Source: Rikenellaceae bacterium (GTDB lineage: Bacteria > Bacteroidota > Bacteroidia > Bacteroidales > Rikenellaceae). Taken from it: a DNA stretch of 64,000 bases. The notes under the pieces were generated by a model. That model saw nothing but the letters and a program-made list of their open reading frames with translations. It did no database searches and was not told where the DNA came from. Positions 17,481 to 25,983 of this stretch are shown piece after piece. The stretch lies in NCBI GenBank assembly GCA_015059905.1, contig SUZN01000001.1, forward strand, positions 407,212 through 471,211, in the 5' to 3' direction. Made by a program: the position numbers and the translations under genes. Within the stretch, counting starts at the first letter, position 1. Each line of letters begins with the position of its first letter.

Positions 17481-20474
17481 GTGAATATGCGAACAAGAAT
17501 ATCAATAATAGTGGCTCTGTTGCTGGCATTTGCGGTGCATTGTGCCAACGCGCAGACCGCGCAGCAGAAGCGCAGCATCGAACGTGCCATATCGCTCTAT
17601 GATTTCGGTCATTGCATCGAGGCACGCACCGAGCTTCGTAACATTCGTCAGACACTCTCGCCCGTGACCGACAGGGAGGCGATAGAGCGCGTGGATTACT
17701 ATCTGGCGCTATGTACTACCGAACTGAAGATGGCAGAGGCCGAGGGTCGTCTGAAACGATTTTTGGCGGATTATCAGGGTTCAATCTATGCCAACGAGTT
17801 GCAGTTTACGTTGGCTACGCTTGCTATGACCGAGGATAATATCGCCCTCGCCGAGCAGGAGCTGTCGAAGGTAAATTATAAGGCTCTCTCGCCACAGCAG
17901 CGCGACAAGTATGACCTGCGTATGGGATATATGTCGTTTATGAGGGGCGACTACGCATCAGCCGAGAAATATTTTTCGCGCATCACGCCCAAGAGTGAGT
18001 ATTCGCATCACGCAACATATTACAACTCATACATAGCCTACACACGTGCCCAGTATGACGTGGCGCGCAACGGTTTCACATCGCTGCTCAAGAGTCAGCA
18101 GTATCGCGACCTGATGCCATTCTACATCCTTCAGATTGATTTCAAGGAGGGTAAGTATCGTGATGTTGTCGAGCGCGGCGATGCACTCATCCCTACGACT
18201 ACGCGCGAGCAGGCGATGCAGATTGAGCGAATCCTGGCAGAGTCGTGGTTTCAACTTGACGACTACACGAAGGCTGTGACATATATGAATCGCTACAAGG
18301 CATCGGGTGGTGTAATGGGTCGTGTCGAGAACTATATTATGGGTTATTCACTACACCGTCAAGCGCTCTATCACGACGCTATTCCATACTTGCGCGAGGC
18401 GTGCGGTGCCGATGATATGCTTACGCAGAATGCCTCTTACCATTTGGCAGACAGCTATCTGCGTGAGGGTAACCGCGAGGATGCTATGTATGCCTTTGCT
18501 ATGGCTTCCAACTCGCAGTTCGACCCCTCGATTGCCGAGGATGCGCTGTTTAACTATGGTAAGTTGCAGTATGAGTTGGGTGGTGGTCGCTTTAACGAGG
18601 CCATCAATGTCTTGGGTCGTTATGTGGAGCAGTATCCTTCGTCGGAACGTACAGAGGATGCTCATCGTCTGCTCATTGCAGCATATTACAACTCAAAAAA
18701 TTACGCCCAGGCTTACGAGGCTATCAAGCAGTTGCCTAATCCCGACAATGAGACCCTGCTGGCTTTGCAGAAGATTGCTTATTTCAATGGCTTGGAGGCG
18801 TATTCTTCGGGCGAGCTGGATGTAGCGGAGTCCTCGTTCAAGGAGTCGTTGGGTGCAGGCTCGAACGCAAAATATAGCGCGCTGGCATCGTTCTGGCTTG
18901 GCGAGGTTGCCTTTGCTCGTGGCGATAATGGGGTAGCGCTTCAGCGATATAAGAATTTTATCAGCCGCGCTCCTCGAGGCTCTGCGGAGTATGCTATGGC
19001 GCAGTATAATTTGGGCTATTGTTACTTCAATGATGGCGATATGGAGCAGGCGGGCAAGGCGTTTGACCTCTTCCTGAACACGTACAGCAAGCGCGACTCA
19101 TATCTTGCCGATGCAGTGAATCGCCGAGGCGATGTTCACTACTCGCTTAGAGAGTTTGCCCCTGCTTTGGAGTGTTACGCTCGCACCATTGCTATGCGTA
19201 CGACGGAGAGTTATTATGCCGAGTATCAGCGAGCTATGACTCTTGGTGTGCAGAACAAGCGCGAGCAGAAGATTGAGGCTCTGAAGCGTATCGTGCAAAC
19301 CGATAGAGGCGATTATGTGGATGATGCGACCTACGAGTTAGGTCACACTTATATCGCCGACGAGCAGTATGATAAAGGCGTGCGTACGCTGGAGGGTTTT
19401 GTTCGTGAGTATCCCAACTCAAACTACTACGCGCAGGCGTTGTCGGATTTGGGACTGGCGTATATGAATCTGGGCGAAAAGGATAAGGCTCTGGAGTATT
19501 ACGATATGGTTGTGAGGGCTGCGCCGAGGTCGTCACAGTCGAAGAGTGCCTTGCAGGGTATTCGTGAGATTTATGTCGATAAGGGCGATGCCGATTCTTA
19601 CTTCGCCTATGCTGAGAAGATGGGCGTTGAGGGTAATATGAGCCAGATGGCGCGTGACTCATTGTCGTATGCTGCGGCGCAGAAACTCTATCTTGACAAC
19701 AAGACACAGGAGGCTGCGGCGAGCTTTAACGCTTACCTCAAAAACTACCCTTCGGGACACTATCAGAACGATGCACTCTTCTTCTTGAGTGACTGTTATA
19801 TCCGCGACGGTAAGGAGGCGGAGGCTATCGAATCGCTCTCGGCGCTTGCCGAGCAGGGTCGCACGCAGTATCAGGAGCGAGTGCTGGAGCGTTTGTCATC
19901 TATGTGCTATAAGTCGGAGCGTTGGGAGATGGCTGCCAAATCATACCGTCAGCTCTATGACGTGAGCTCGGAGGCTGCTACGCGCAAGAGTGCCGCATCG
20001 GGATATGTGGCATCTACTCTGAAGTATGCCGACGATGATGCTATCGTGGCTATGGCGGATGATATTGAGAAGTTTGATGTTATGACCGAGATAGCTCGCC
20101 GCAAGGCACGCCACGCCAAGGCGCAGGTAATGCTTCGTAGGGGCGATGAGCAGGCGGCGATGGATATCTTCAAGGTGTTGAGTGCCGAGGTTAAGAGCGC
20201 CGAGGGTGCCGAGGCACGCTACCGTATGATTGAGGCGGAGTATAAGGCAAAGCGATATGATAAGGCGGAGAAGATGGTCTATGAGCTTTCGGATAGCAAT
20301 ACGCCACAGAACTATTGGCTTGCCAAGGCGTTTATCCTGCTCGGTGATATCTATTTCGATAAGGGCGACAGCTTCCAGGCTCGTGCCACATATCAGAGCG
20401 TTGCAGATGGTTACTCTCCTGCCGATGATGGCATTATTGAGGAGGCTAAGTCAAGAATTGCTAAACTGAACTAA
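17481..20474 (+). CDS. Large periplasmic tetratricopeptide repeat protein
   Basis: Exported protein of 997 residues with a signal peptide (about residues 1-24) and tandem TPR-like helical repeats over nearly the whole length; examples are the A-x-x-x-Y-x-x-x-x-x-x-x-P-x-S-x-x-x-x-x-A arrays such as LGLAYMNLGEKDKALEYY. Such repeats resemble the BamD/YbgF type and are protein-protein scaffolds. The downstream gene starts 3 bases after its stop and encodes an outer-membrane barrel, so the pair probably works together at the envelope. The exact partner is unknown. Confidence 0.85.
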   Translation: MNMRTRISIIVALLLAFAVHCANAQTAQQKRSIERAISLYDFGHCIEARTELRNIRQTLSPVTDREAIERVDYYLALCTTELKMAEAEGRLKRFLADYQGSIYANELQFTLATLAMTEDNIALAEQELSKVNYKALSPQQRDKYDLRMGYMSFMRGDYASAEKYFSRITPKSEYSHHATYYNSYIAYTRAQYDVARNGFTSLLKSQQYRDLMPFYILQIDFKEGKYRDVVERGDALIPTTTREQAMQIERILAESWFQLDDYTKAVTYMNRYKASGGVMGRVENYIMGYSLHRQALYHDAIPYLREACGADDMLTQNASYHLADSYLREGNREDAMYAFAMASNSQFDPSIAEDALFNYGKLQYELGGGRFNEAINVLGRYVEQYPSSERTEDAHRLLIAAYYNSKNYAQAYEAIKQLPNPDNETLLALQKIAYFNGLEAYSSGELDVAESSFKESLGAGSNAKYSALASFWLGEVAFARGDNGVALQRYKNFISRAPRGSAEYAMAQYNLGYCYFNDGDMEQAGKAFDLFLNTYSKRDSYLADAVNRRGDVHYSLREFAPALECYARTIAMRTTESYYAEYQRAMTLGVQNKREQKIEALKRIVQTDRGDYVDDATYELGHTYIADEQYDKGVRTLEGFVREYPNSNYYAQALSDLGLAYMNLGEKDKALEYYDMVVRAAPRSSQSKSALQGIREIYVDKGDADSYFAYAEKMGVEGNMSQMARDSLSYAAAQKLYLDNKTQEAAASFNAYLKNYPSGHYQNDALFFLSDCYIRDGKEAEAIESLSALAEQGRTQYQERVLERLSSMCYKSERWEMAAKSYRQLYDVSSEAATRKSAASGYVASTLKYADDDAIVAMADDIEKFDVMTEIARRKARHAKAQVMLRRGDEQAAMDIFKVLSAEVKSAEGAEARYRMIEAEYKAKRYDKAEKMVYELSDSNTPQNYWLAKAFILLGDIYFDKGDSFQARATYQSVADGYSPADDGIIEEAKSRIAKLN

Positions 20475-20476
20475 CG

Positions 20477-22153
20477 ATGAGAAGATTTTTATACATAGCG
20501 TTGTTGCTTGTGGCTGCGCCTATGATTGCAAGTGCGCAGGTTGCCAAGCAGGTGGAGGTTGAAAAGGACTATATTCCGAGCGTCAATAAGGCACAGAAGC
20601 TTGCGATGGTGCCCGATATGACCGATACGGTGATGATGCGTCCTGATATTGATTATTCGTTTATGCCTCGTTCATACGAGACTTCGCTCCTTACCGAGAA
20701 TTTCAAACCAGCGACAATCTCCTATTGGGATTTTGTGCGTAAGCGTCTGCTCTATGTGAAGGCTGCGGCGGGTGTACCTTTGGCAAGCGAGGCGGATGTC
20801 TATGTCTCGACTTACAACAAGGATAGAGGCTACGCTATGGCGTACTTAAACCACGAGGGCGATTATCAGAATCGTTGGGCTTTGGATGGCGTGACCAAAG
20901 TTACGGATAATACATCCGAAATGAGCAACCGCCTGGGTGGTCGCGCGGGTTTGAATGTGGGGCGCCATCTGCTTGAAGTGGATATCTACGGCGACCAGCA
21001 GATGCGCCACCGTTATCCCACAACGGGAGAGCTTATTCGTTTTGGCGAGGTGCAGGGCGCACTGCGTTTCGGTGATGATTTTGTCGATTTGAGCCGCTGG
21101 AATTTCAGTGTTGAGGTGGATGGTGGCTTCTACTATAACAGGGCGTGCAGTGCTTCGGGTGAGAAGTTTAATCAGTCGCAGTTCTCTGTAAAGGCGGCAG
21201 TGGGCAGGATGCTGGGACAGCACCAGTTGAAGATACACGCGGGCTATATGGGTGTGTATGGAGGTGGTGCACTCGAGGCTTACAAGAATAACATCTTGAT
21301 GGCTGGCGCGAGATATGGCGTCAGCGGCAACCGCTTCAACTTCCTGATAGGTGCCGATTACTACCACGACAGAGTGGGCGAGTCGGGCAATTCGCCTCAC
21401 CATATCTTCCCTTATGTGCGTATGATGTGGAACAATTCCAAGCAGAGCTTTGTGCCTTACGTTGAGGTCGATGGCGAGCTGAAGCAGCACAATTTCGGTG
21501 CGTTGTCATATGAAAATCCATTTGTCCTCGCCTCGCAGAGTGTGGTGGATGATGGGGCGGTATTCTCATTGGCAAACGAGACCCTCTATAACGGTCGTGC
21601 GGGTATTAGCGGTAATCTGGGTAAGGGTATCTTTTCGTACAATCTCTCGGCGCAGTTTACCATTGCCGATAACCACCTCTATTGGTATAATGTGGGCGCG
21701 GATTATCTCTTTACTACGGCATACCAGCATAGCTTTACCGCCAACGGAAACATCGTTTTCCGCCCAGCAGGTTGGTTTGAGGCTACGCTCGATGTGAGTG
21801 CCTATATATGGGATAATTATGATGACTATTACAGCTCACGACCCAACTTCGAGCTCGATTTGGGTCTGCGATATACAGGTCGTCGCCTGACTGTTGGCGC
21901 AAACCTCGGATATATGGGCGGCATAAAGTGGATGACACTTGCCGAGGTTCTTGGCGAGGGTGGTTTCCCATCGTTCGAGGCTACCAAAACCGACTCTACA
22001 TTCACCCTGGGTCTTGATGCCGAGTGGCGTATCAATGACAATTGGGCTGTGTTTGCCGAGGGTCGCAACCTCACGGGCAGCAAGGTTTATGAGTGGCTGC
22101 ATTACTACCGTGATTCGGCGCAGGGTATTGTGGGCGTAAAGTTTAATTTCTAA
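20477..22153 (+). CDS. Outer-membrane beta-barrel protein (TonB-receptor-like barrel without plug)
   Basis: Signal peptide (residues 1-20), a short periplasmic segment, then about 450 residues of alternating amphipathic strands with frequent aromatic girdles (for example FTANGNIVFRPAGWFEATLD) and a C-terminal strand ending in KFNF, the type of terminal Phe that is read by the BAM machinery. No TonB box or plug domain is visible. Co-transcribed with the TPR protein upstream. It may be a structural barrel or a transporter; the sequence does not decide. Confidence 0.8.
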   Translation: MRRFLYIALLLVAAPMIASAQVAKQVEVEKDYIPSVNKAQKLAMVPDMTDTVMMRPDIDYSFMPRSYETSLLTENFKPATISYWDFVRKRLLYVKAAAGVPLASEADVYVSTYNKDRGYAMAYLNHEGDYQNRWALDGVTKVTDNTSEMSNRLGGRAGLNVGRHLLEVDIYGDQQMRHRYPTTGELIRFGEVQGALRFGDDFVDLSRWNFSVEVDGGFYYNRACSASGEKFNQSQFSVKAAVGRMLGQHQLKIHAGYMGVYGGGALEAYKNNILMAGARYGVSGNRFNFLIGADYYHDRVGESGNSPHHIFPYVRMMWNNSKQSFVPYVEVDGELKQHNFGALSYENPFVLASQSVVDDGAVFSLANETLYNGRAGISGNLGKGIFSYNLSAQFTIADNHLYWYNVGADYLFTTAYQHSFTANGNIVFRPAGWFEATLDVSAYIWDNYDDYYSSRPNFELDLGLRYTGRRLTVGANLGYMGGIKWMTLAEVLGEGGFPSFEATKTDSTFTLGLDAEWRINDNWAVFAEGRNLTGSKVYEWLHYYRDSAQGIVGVKFNF

Positions 22154-22207
22154 AATTACCTTATAGGGCGTTTTCTGCGTTACGCTTACCCCTGTTGGAA
22201 AATGATA

Positions 22208-22236
22208 AGGGCTGCAACCGAGAAAGTTGCAGCCCT
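22208..22236. terminator. Bidirectional terminator between barrel gene and herA
   Basis: AGGGCTGCAAC (22208-22218) pairs perfectly with GTTGCAGCCCT (22226-22236), located between two convergent genes. Confidence 0.85.
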
Positions 22237-22241
22237 ATTGC

Positions 22242-23786
22242 TTATCGCTTCTTTTTTGTTGTTGTCTTTCGCTTGCGCGTTGTTGTTGTGCGAGTGCTAC
22301 CCGTCAGCTTTTTCGCCATCTGTTGTGCTACGGTCTTTGCGAAGTAGGTTACAGCCGTGCCGAGCATACTGCCAATCAAACTCTTCTTGAATGAGCCTGC
22401 ATAGCTCTTGCGAGCCTTCTCCTCTTCCTTCTCTCGGCGCTCCTGCTCCTTTCTCTCCTCCTCTTCTGCCTTTGCCTCGGCAGCCTCTTTCTCTGCCTGT
22501 TCGCGTTGCTTGAGTATCTTCTCGAAGGCAGACTCTCTATCTACCGCAGTATCATATTTGCCCGCTATGCGAGATGAGTTATTCACTGCCGCACGCTGCT
22601 CTTCACTTATAGCACCTATCTGGCTCAAGGGGAAGAGTATCTTCGCACGCTCCACCATCGAAGGGGCGCCCTTCTCGTCAAGGAACGACACCAGCGCCTC
22701 GCCCGTGCCGAGCTCCAGAATCTCGCGCTCGGTAGAGAAAGCAGGGTTGGGTCGGAATGTCTGCGCTGCCGCCTTTACTGCCGCCTGGTCTTTAGGCGTG
22801 AAGGCACGCAGTGCGTGCTGCACACGGTTACCGCACTGACCGAGGATAGCCTCTGGTAGGTCGGATGGCGACTGCGAAATGAAATAGACGCCAATACCCT
22901 TCGAACGGATAAGACGTACAATCTGCTCAATCTTGTCAATCAAGGCTTTGGATGTATCCTTAAAGAGCATATGTGCCTCGTCGAAGAAGAATACCAATTT
23001 CGGAAGTTCCATATCGCCAATCTCGGGCATCTTGTCGTAAATCTCTGTCAGGAGCCACATCAGGAACGTAGAGTAGAGCTTTGGCTGCAACATCAGCTCA
23101 TCTGCCGCCAGAATATTCATCACGCCACGTCCACCCTCGGTCTGCAACAGGTCGAAGATGTCGAACGCTGGCTCGCCGAAGAACTTGTCGCCGCCCTGCT
23201 CGGCAAGGGTCAGCAATGAGCGCTGTATAGCGCCGATTGAGGCTGCCGAGATATTGCCATAGGTGGTAGAGTAGCGGTCGGCACCCTTTGCCACATAGTC
23301 AAGCATAAGGCGCAAATCCTTCATATCAATCAGTGGCAAGCCTTCATCCTCGGCAATACGGAATGTGAGCGACAGAACGCCCGACTGCGTGTCGTTCAGG
23401 TCGAGCAGACGTGAAAGCAGCATCGAGCCCATATTCTTTATGGTGGTACGCATAGGGTGTCCCTGCTTACCATACACGTCGAAGAAACGCACGGGACAAC
23501 CCTCGAACTTAAGCTCCTGAGGGTCGATGCCGAATTCGGCGCATCGCTTCTCGATAAAGCCGCTTAACTTACCCACCTGCGAGATACCCGAAAGGTCGCC
23601 CTTCATATCAGCCATAAAGCAAGGCACACCCGCCTGTGAGAATGTCTCGGCAAGCACCTGCAACGTCACAGTCTTACCCGTACCCGTAGCACCAGCGATA
23701 AGACCGTGACGGTTAGCCATCTTGCCTATGATGTGAATAGCTCCCTGGGCGGAGTGAGCTACATAGAGTTGATTCTCTTTATACAT
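22242..23786 (-). CDS. HerA/FtsK-like ATPase (DUF853 family)
   Basis: Cytoplasmic P-loop ATPase of 514 residues. Walker A GATGTGKT is at residues 32-39, Walker B is FFFDEAHML, and the late SPSDLPEAILGQCGNRVQHALRAFTP-type region (about residues 305-330) is typical of DUF853. The C-terminal 100 residues form a charged coiled coil, a hydrophobic stretch and a Lys/Arg/Thr-rich tail, which could bind nucleic acid or membrane. The family is HerA-like; a role as DNA helicase or translocase is assumed from the fold only. It lies 24 bases after rpiB and is probably in the same transcript. Confidence 0.88.
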   Translation of the reverse strand: MYKENQLYVAHSAQGAIHIIGKMANRHGLIAGATGTGKTVTLQVLAETFSQAGVPCFMADMKGDLSGISQVGKLSGFIEKRCAEFGIDPQELKFEGCPVRFFDVYGKQGHPMRTTIKNMGSMLLSRLLDLNDTQSGVLSLTFRIAEDEGLPLIDMKDLRLMLDYVAKGADRYSTTYGNISAASIGAIQRSLLTLAEQGGDKFFGEPAFDIFDLLQTEGGRGVMNILAADELMLQPKLYSTFLMWLLTEIYDKMPEIGDMELPKLVFFFDEAHMLFKDTSKALIDKIEQIVRLIRSKGIGVYFISQSPSDLPEAILGQCGNRVQHALRAFTPKDQAAVKAAAQTFRPNPAFSTEREILELGTGEALVSFLDEKGAPSMVERAKILFPLSQIGAISEEQRAAVNNSSRIAGKYDTAVDRESAFEKILKQREQAEKEAAEAKAEEEERKEQERREKEEEKARKSYAGSFKKSLIGSMLGTAVTYFAKTVAQQMAKKLTGSTRTTTTRKRKTTTKKKR

Positions 23787-23810
23787 ATTGTGAGGTCTCT
23801 AAAATGGGAA

Positions 23811-24245
23811 TTATTTGCAAGCAATCTTCTCCACGCGACGCTGGTGGCGACCACCCTCGAACTCTGATGAGAGGAATGTGCTGACGATAGCCATCGCCTC
23901 GTCGTTGGAGATAAAACGTGCTGGCAATACCACTACGTTTGCGTCGTTGTGCTGACGGATGAGAGCCGCCACGTCGGTATTCCAGCACAGACCTGCGCGG
24001 ATGCCCTGGTGCTTGTTCAGCGTCATCGCCATACCCTCGCCCGAGCCGCATAAGCCTACGCCCTGCTCCATCTCGCCCGCCTCGATAGCCGAAGCCAGCG
24101 CGTGACCGAAGTCGGGGTAGTCGATGCTCTCTTCAGAGTCGCAACCGAAATCTACTACTTCATAACCTTTGGTTGAGAGATAACCCACCAAAAACTCCTT
24201 CATCTGATAACCTGCGTGGTCGCAAGCGATACCTATTTTTTTCAT
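23811..24245 (-). CDS. rpiB: Ribose-5-phosphate isomerase B
   Basis: Interconverts ribose 5-phosphate and ribulose 5-phosphate in the pentose phosphate pathway. N-terminal IACDHAGYQMKEFL, the active-site GLCGSGEGMAM segment with the catalytic Cys, and NVVVLPAR are all present. 144 residues is the normal size. Leads the rpiB-herA unit, with a promoter-like element at 24275-24282. Confidence 0.95.
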   Translation of the reverse strand: MKKIGIACDHAGYQMKEFLVGYLSTKGYEVVDFGCDSEESIDYPDFGHALASAIEAGEMEQGVGLCGSGEGMAMTLNKHQGIRAGLCWNTDVAALIRQHNDANVVVLPARFISNDEAMAIVSTFLSSEFEGGRHQRRVEKIACK

Positions 24246-24274
24246 AATTTGATATTTGTTAGTTCATATTTGTG

Positions 24275-24282
24275 CAAATGTA
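24275..24282 (-). promoter_or_regulatory. -7 element of the rpiB-herA operon
   Basis: On the minus strand TACATTTG matches TAnnTTTG, 30 bases before the rpiB start codon. Confidence 0.55.
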
Positions 24283-24323
24283 ACAAATTTTTGTGGCTTA
24301 ATTGCTATTTACAAGTGAATTAT

Positions 24324-24331
24324 TAACTTTG
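24324..24331 (+). promoter_or_regulatory. -7 element just before the DUF454 gene
   Basis: TAACTTTG ends only 5 bases before the GTG start at 24337, so the transcript would start at or very near the start codon. Confidence 0.55.
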
Positions 24332-24336
24332 CGCCC

Positions 24337-24699
24337 GTGAAAATTGCGTTAATCATATTAGGCTCGCTCTCTTTGGTGCTGGGTGTGGTGGGAATCTTTC
24401 TCCCTCTGCTGCCCACTACGCCGTTGTTGCTTTTGTCGGCGTGGGCGTTTTTCCGTAGCTCCGACCGCCTGTATGATTGGCTCATAAACCACCCTTATCT
24501 GGGCGAGTATATCCGCAATTTCCGCCAACACCGTGCCATCCCTCTGCGTGTGAAGATAGTGTCGGTCACAATGGTGTGGCTCACAATCGGTTATTGCATC
24601 TTCTGCGTGGTCGATAAGTGGTGGTGGGCGCAACTATCGCTCGGTGTATTAGCTACCGCCATTTCGTGGCATATTCTTTCCTATAAGACATTGAAATAG
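24337..24699 (+). CDS. DUF454 (YbaN-like) small inner-membrane protein
   Basis: 120-residue protein with three to four hydrophobic helices. It shows the family pattern GIFLPLLPTTPLLLLSAW followed by FFRSS and a WL-x-x-HP-x-x-G motif. Function of the family is unknown; YbaN has been placed near iron or heme processes but without a defined reaction. The start is GTG at 24337; the next in-frame ATG lies deep in the protein and would remove most helices. Confidence 0.85.
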   Translation: MKIALIILGSLSLVLGVVGIFLPLLPTTPLLLLSAWAFFRSSDRLYDWLINHPYLGEYIRNFRQHRAIPLRVKIVSVTMVWLTIGYCIFCVVDKWWWAQLSLGVLATAISWHILSYKTLK

Positions 24700-24704
24700 T
24701 AGAG

Positions 24705-24729
24705 CTGCAAGGAGGAAACGCTCTTGCAG
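24705..24729 (+). terminator. Weak hairpin after the DUF454 gene
   Basis: CTGCAAG (24705-24711) pairs with CTTGCAG (24723-24729). There is no T-run after it, so its role as terminator is doubtful. Confidence 0.4.
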
Positions 24730-24755
24730 TGGGGCGAATTTCACCCAAATCAAAA

Positions 24756-24862
24756 CGTCATTACGAGGAACTTAAGCGACGTGGCAATCTTTTTCCTCTT
24801 TCCTCTTTCCTCTTTTTTACTCCCCGTCATTGCGAGGAGGGCAACGCCCGACGTGGCAATCT
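24756..24862 (+). repeat. Two copies of a dispersed CGTCATT-type palindromic repeat
   Basis: Copy one spans 24756-24790 and copy two 24825-24862. Both begin CGTCATT(A/G)CGAGGA and end GACGTGGCAATCT; copy two has an internal GGGC-AA-CGCCC-like hairpin. A third CGTCAT, at 24867, begins a further imperfect hairpin to about 24905. The stretch 24700-25097 holds no gene I can support; it contains this repeat cluster, a poly-C tract at 24996-25004 and the leader of the lipoprotein gene at 25098. Confidence 0.7.
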
Positions 24863-24995
24863 ATTACGTCATCCCCCTACTTGCGTAGCAAGGCGATGGG
24901 GATCCTCGGGGAAATAATCACTATTGAGTAAAGAGTGGAGGATTATCCTTTTTGTTATTTGGTCTATATGTACTTAATATTGAACTATACGGTCA

Positions 24996-25004
24996 CCCCC
25001 CCCC
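24996..25004 (+). repeat. Homopolymer tract of nine C
   Basis: An uninterrupted run of nine C lies 93 bases before the start of a surface-lipoprotein gene, in otherwise A/T-rich DNA. Such tracts are prone to slippage. Confidence 0.85.
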
Positions 25005-25097
25005 GCAAAAAATTTCTCATATTATTTGCATATATAATGCAGAATTTATAACTTGCAGTCGATAACTTAATTTACTAACCTATTAAACGTTGCGATT

Positions 25098-25925
25098 ATG
25101 AGAAAGATTTTGTTGTTTGCAATTTTCGCAATTGCTGTACTTTGTGGATGTGAAAAAGAAATAGAAGAAGATAACAGCTTGCCACAGGACCCTCAAATCA
25201 CATTGACCACCAATAAAGAGGTGGGCGAAACAATCGTTTTGAGATTCAATAGAGATAATATACCACCAGAAGTGATCGGTGCAACAAAGATAGACGAAAA
25301 AAATAGTGATGCATATGGTGGTATCTTCGAGGCTTTTGTTGTTGATGTTACATACGCTCTGACATCTCAAACCGTAGTCTTAAAAGGGGATATTGTTTGC
25401 CTACGTTGTAGGGATAATGAATTAACATCATTAGATATCAGCGGATGCCCAGGATTAAAATTTCTTCAATGTGATAATAATCAATTGACAACTTTTATCG
25501 TGAGTGATAATCCAGAATTGGGATTCTTAAGTTGCGCCAAGAATCAATTAACACAGTTGGATGTGAGTAAAAACGCTGAATTGGGCGTATTATTCTGCAA
25601 CAGCAATAAACTAACTTCATTAGATATAAGCAAAAATAAAAAGTTGGGGGCATTAAACTGCGCCAACAATAAACTAACATCATTGGATGTGAGCAAGAAT
25701 ACAAAGTTGTATGATTTTGGCTGCAGCCTCAATAAAATTAAGTCTGCGGAGATGTCAAAAATAATCAAAGCATTGCCAGATTGGACTGGTAAAACAATTT
25801 GGCATGTCGGAGAATACTCATTGAATTACGCCAAGATAAATGTTGTTTCAAATAACAACAATGAAGAGAATGAGATTTCGGAAGCAGATATTAAGATAGC
25901 AGAAGCGAAGAATTGGAAGTTTTAA
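25098..25925 (+). CDS. Leucine-rich-repeat lipoprotein with a cysteine ladder
   Basis: Surface or periplasmic lipoprotein; the signal peptide ends in the lipobox LCGC (Cys at about residue 18). After a 75-residue N-terminal part come about five repeats of 21 residues with the pattern L-x-x-L-x-C-x-x-N-x-L-T-x-L-D-[VI]-S-x-N-x-x, as in internalin J-like proteins, where the Cys residues stack into a ladder. The final 60 residues are a separate cap. Such proteins mediate adhesion or binding of proteins. The gene is richer in A and T than most host genes here and is preceded by a poly-C tract. Ligand unknown. Confidence 0.85.
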   Translation: MRKILLFAIFAIAVLCGCEKEIEEDNSLPQDPQITLTTNKEVGETIVLRFNRDNIPPEVIGATKIDEKNSDAYGGIFEAFVVDVTYALTSQTVVLKGDIVCLRCRDNELTSLDISGCPGLKFLQCDNNQLTTFIVSDNPELGFLSCAKNQLTQLDVSKNAELGVLFCNSNKLTSLDISKNKKLGALNCANNKLTSLDVSKNTKLYDFGCSLNKIKSAEMSKIIKALPDWTGKTIWHVGEYSLNYAKINVVSNNNNEENEISEADIKIAEAKNWKF

Positions 25926-25938
25926 TTAGTAAAAACTT

Positions 25939-25983
25939 GAGCCTGTCTAACAAGTGAAAAAGTTAGGCAGGCTCTATTTTTTT
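25939..25983. terminator. Bidirectional terminator between LRR lipoprotein and aroB
   Basis: A 13-base stem (25939-25951 with 25962-25974, one G-T pair) is followed by a T-run that extends into the aroB stop region. Both convergent genes can use it. Confidence 0.9.

Noticed and set aside
24729..24917. 62-codon plus-strand frame between the DUF454 gene and the LRR lipoprotein
   Set aside because: Translates through the palindromic repeats; no start context and no protein-like pattern.
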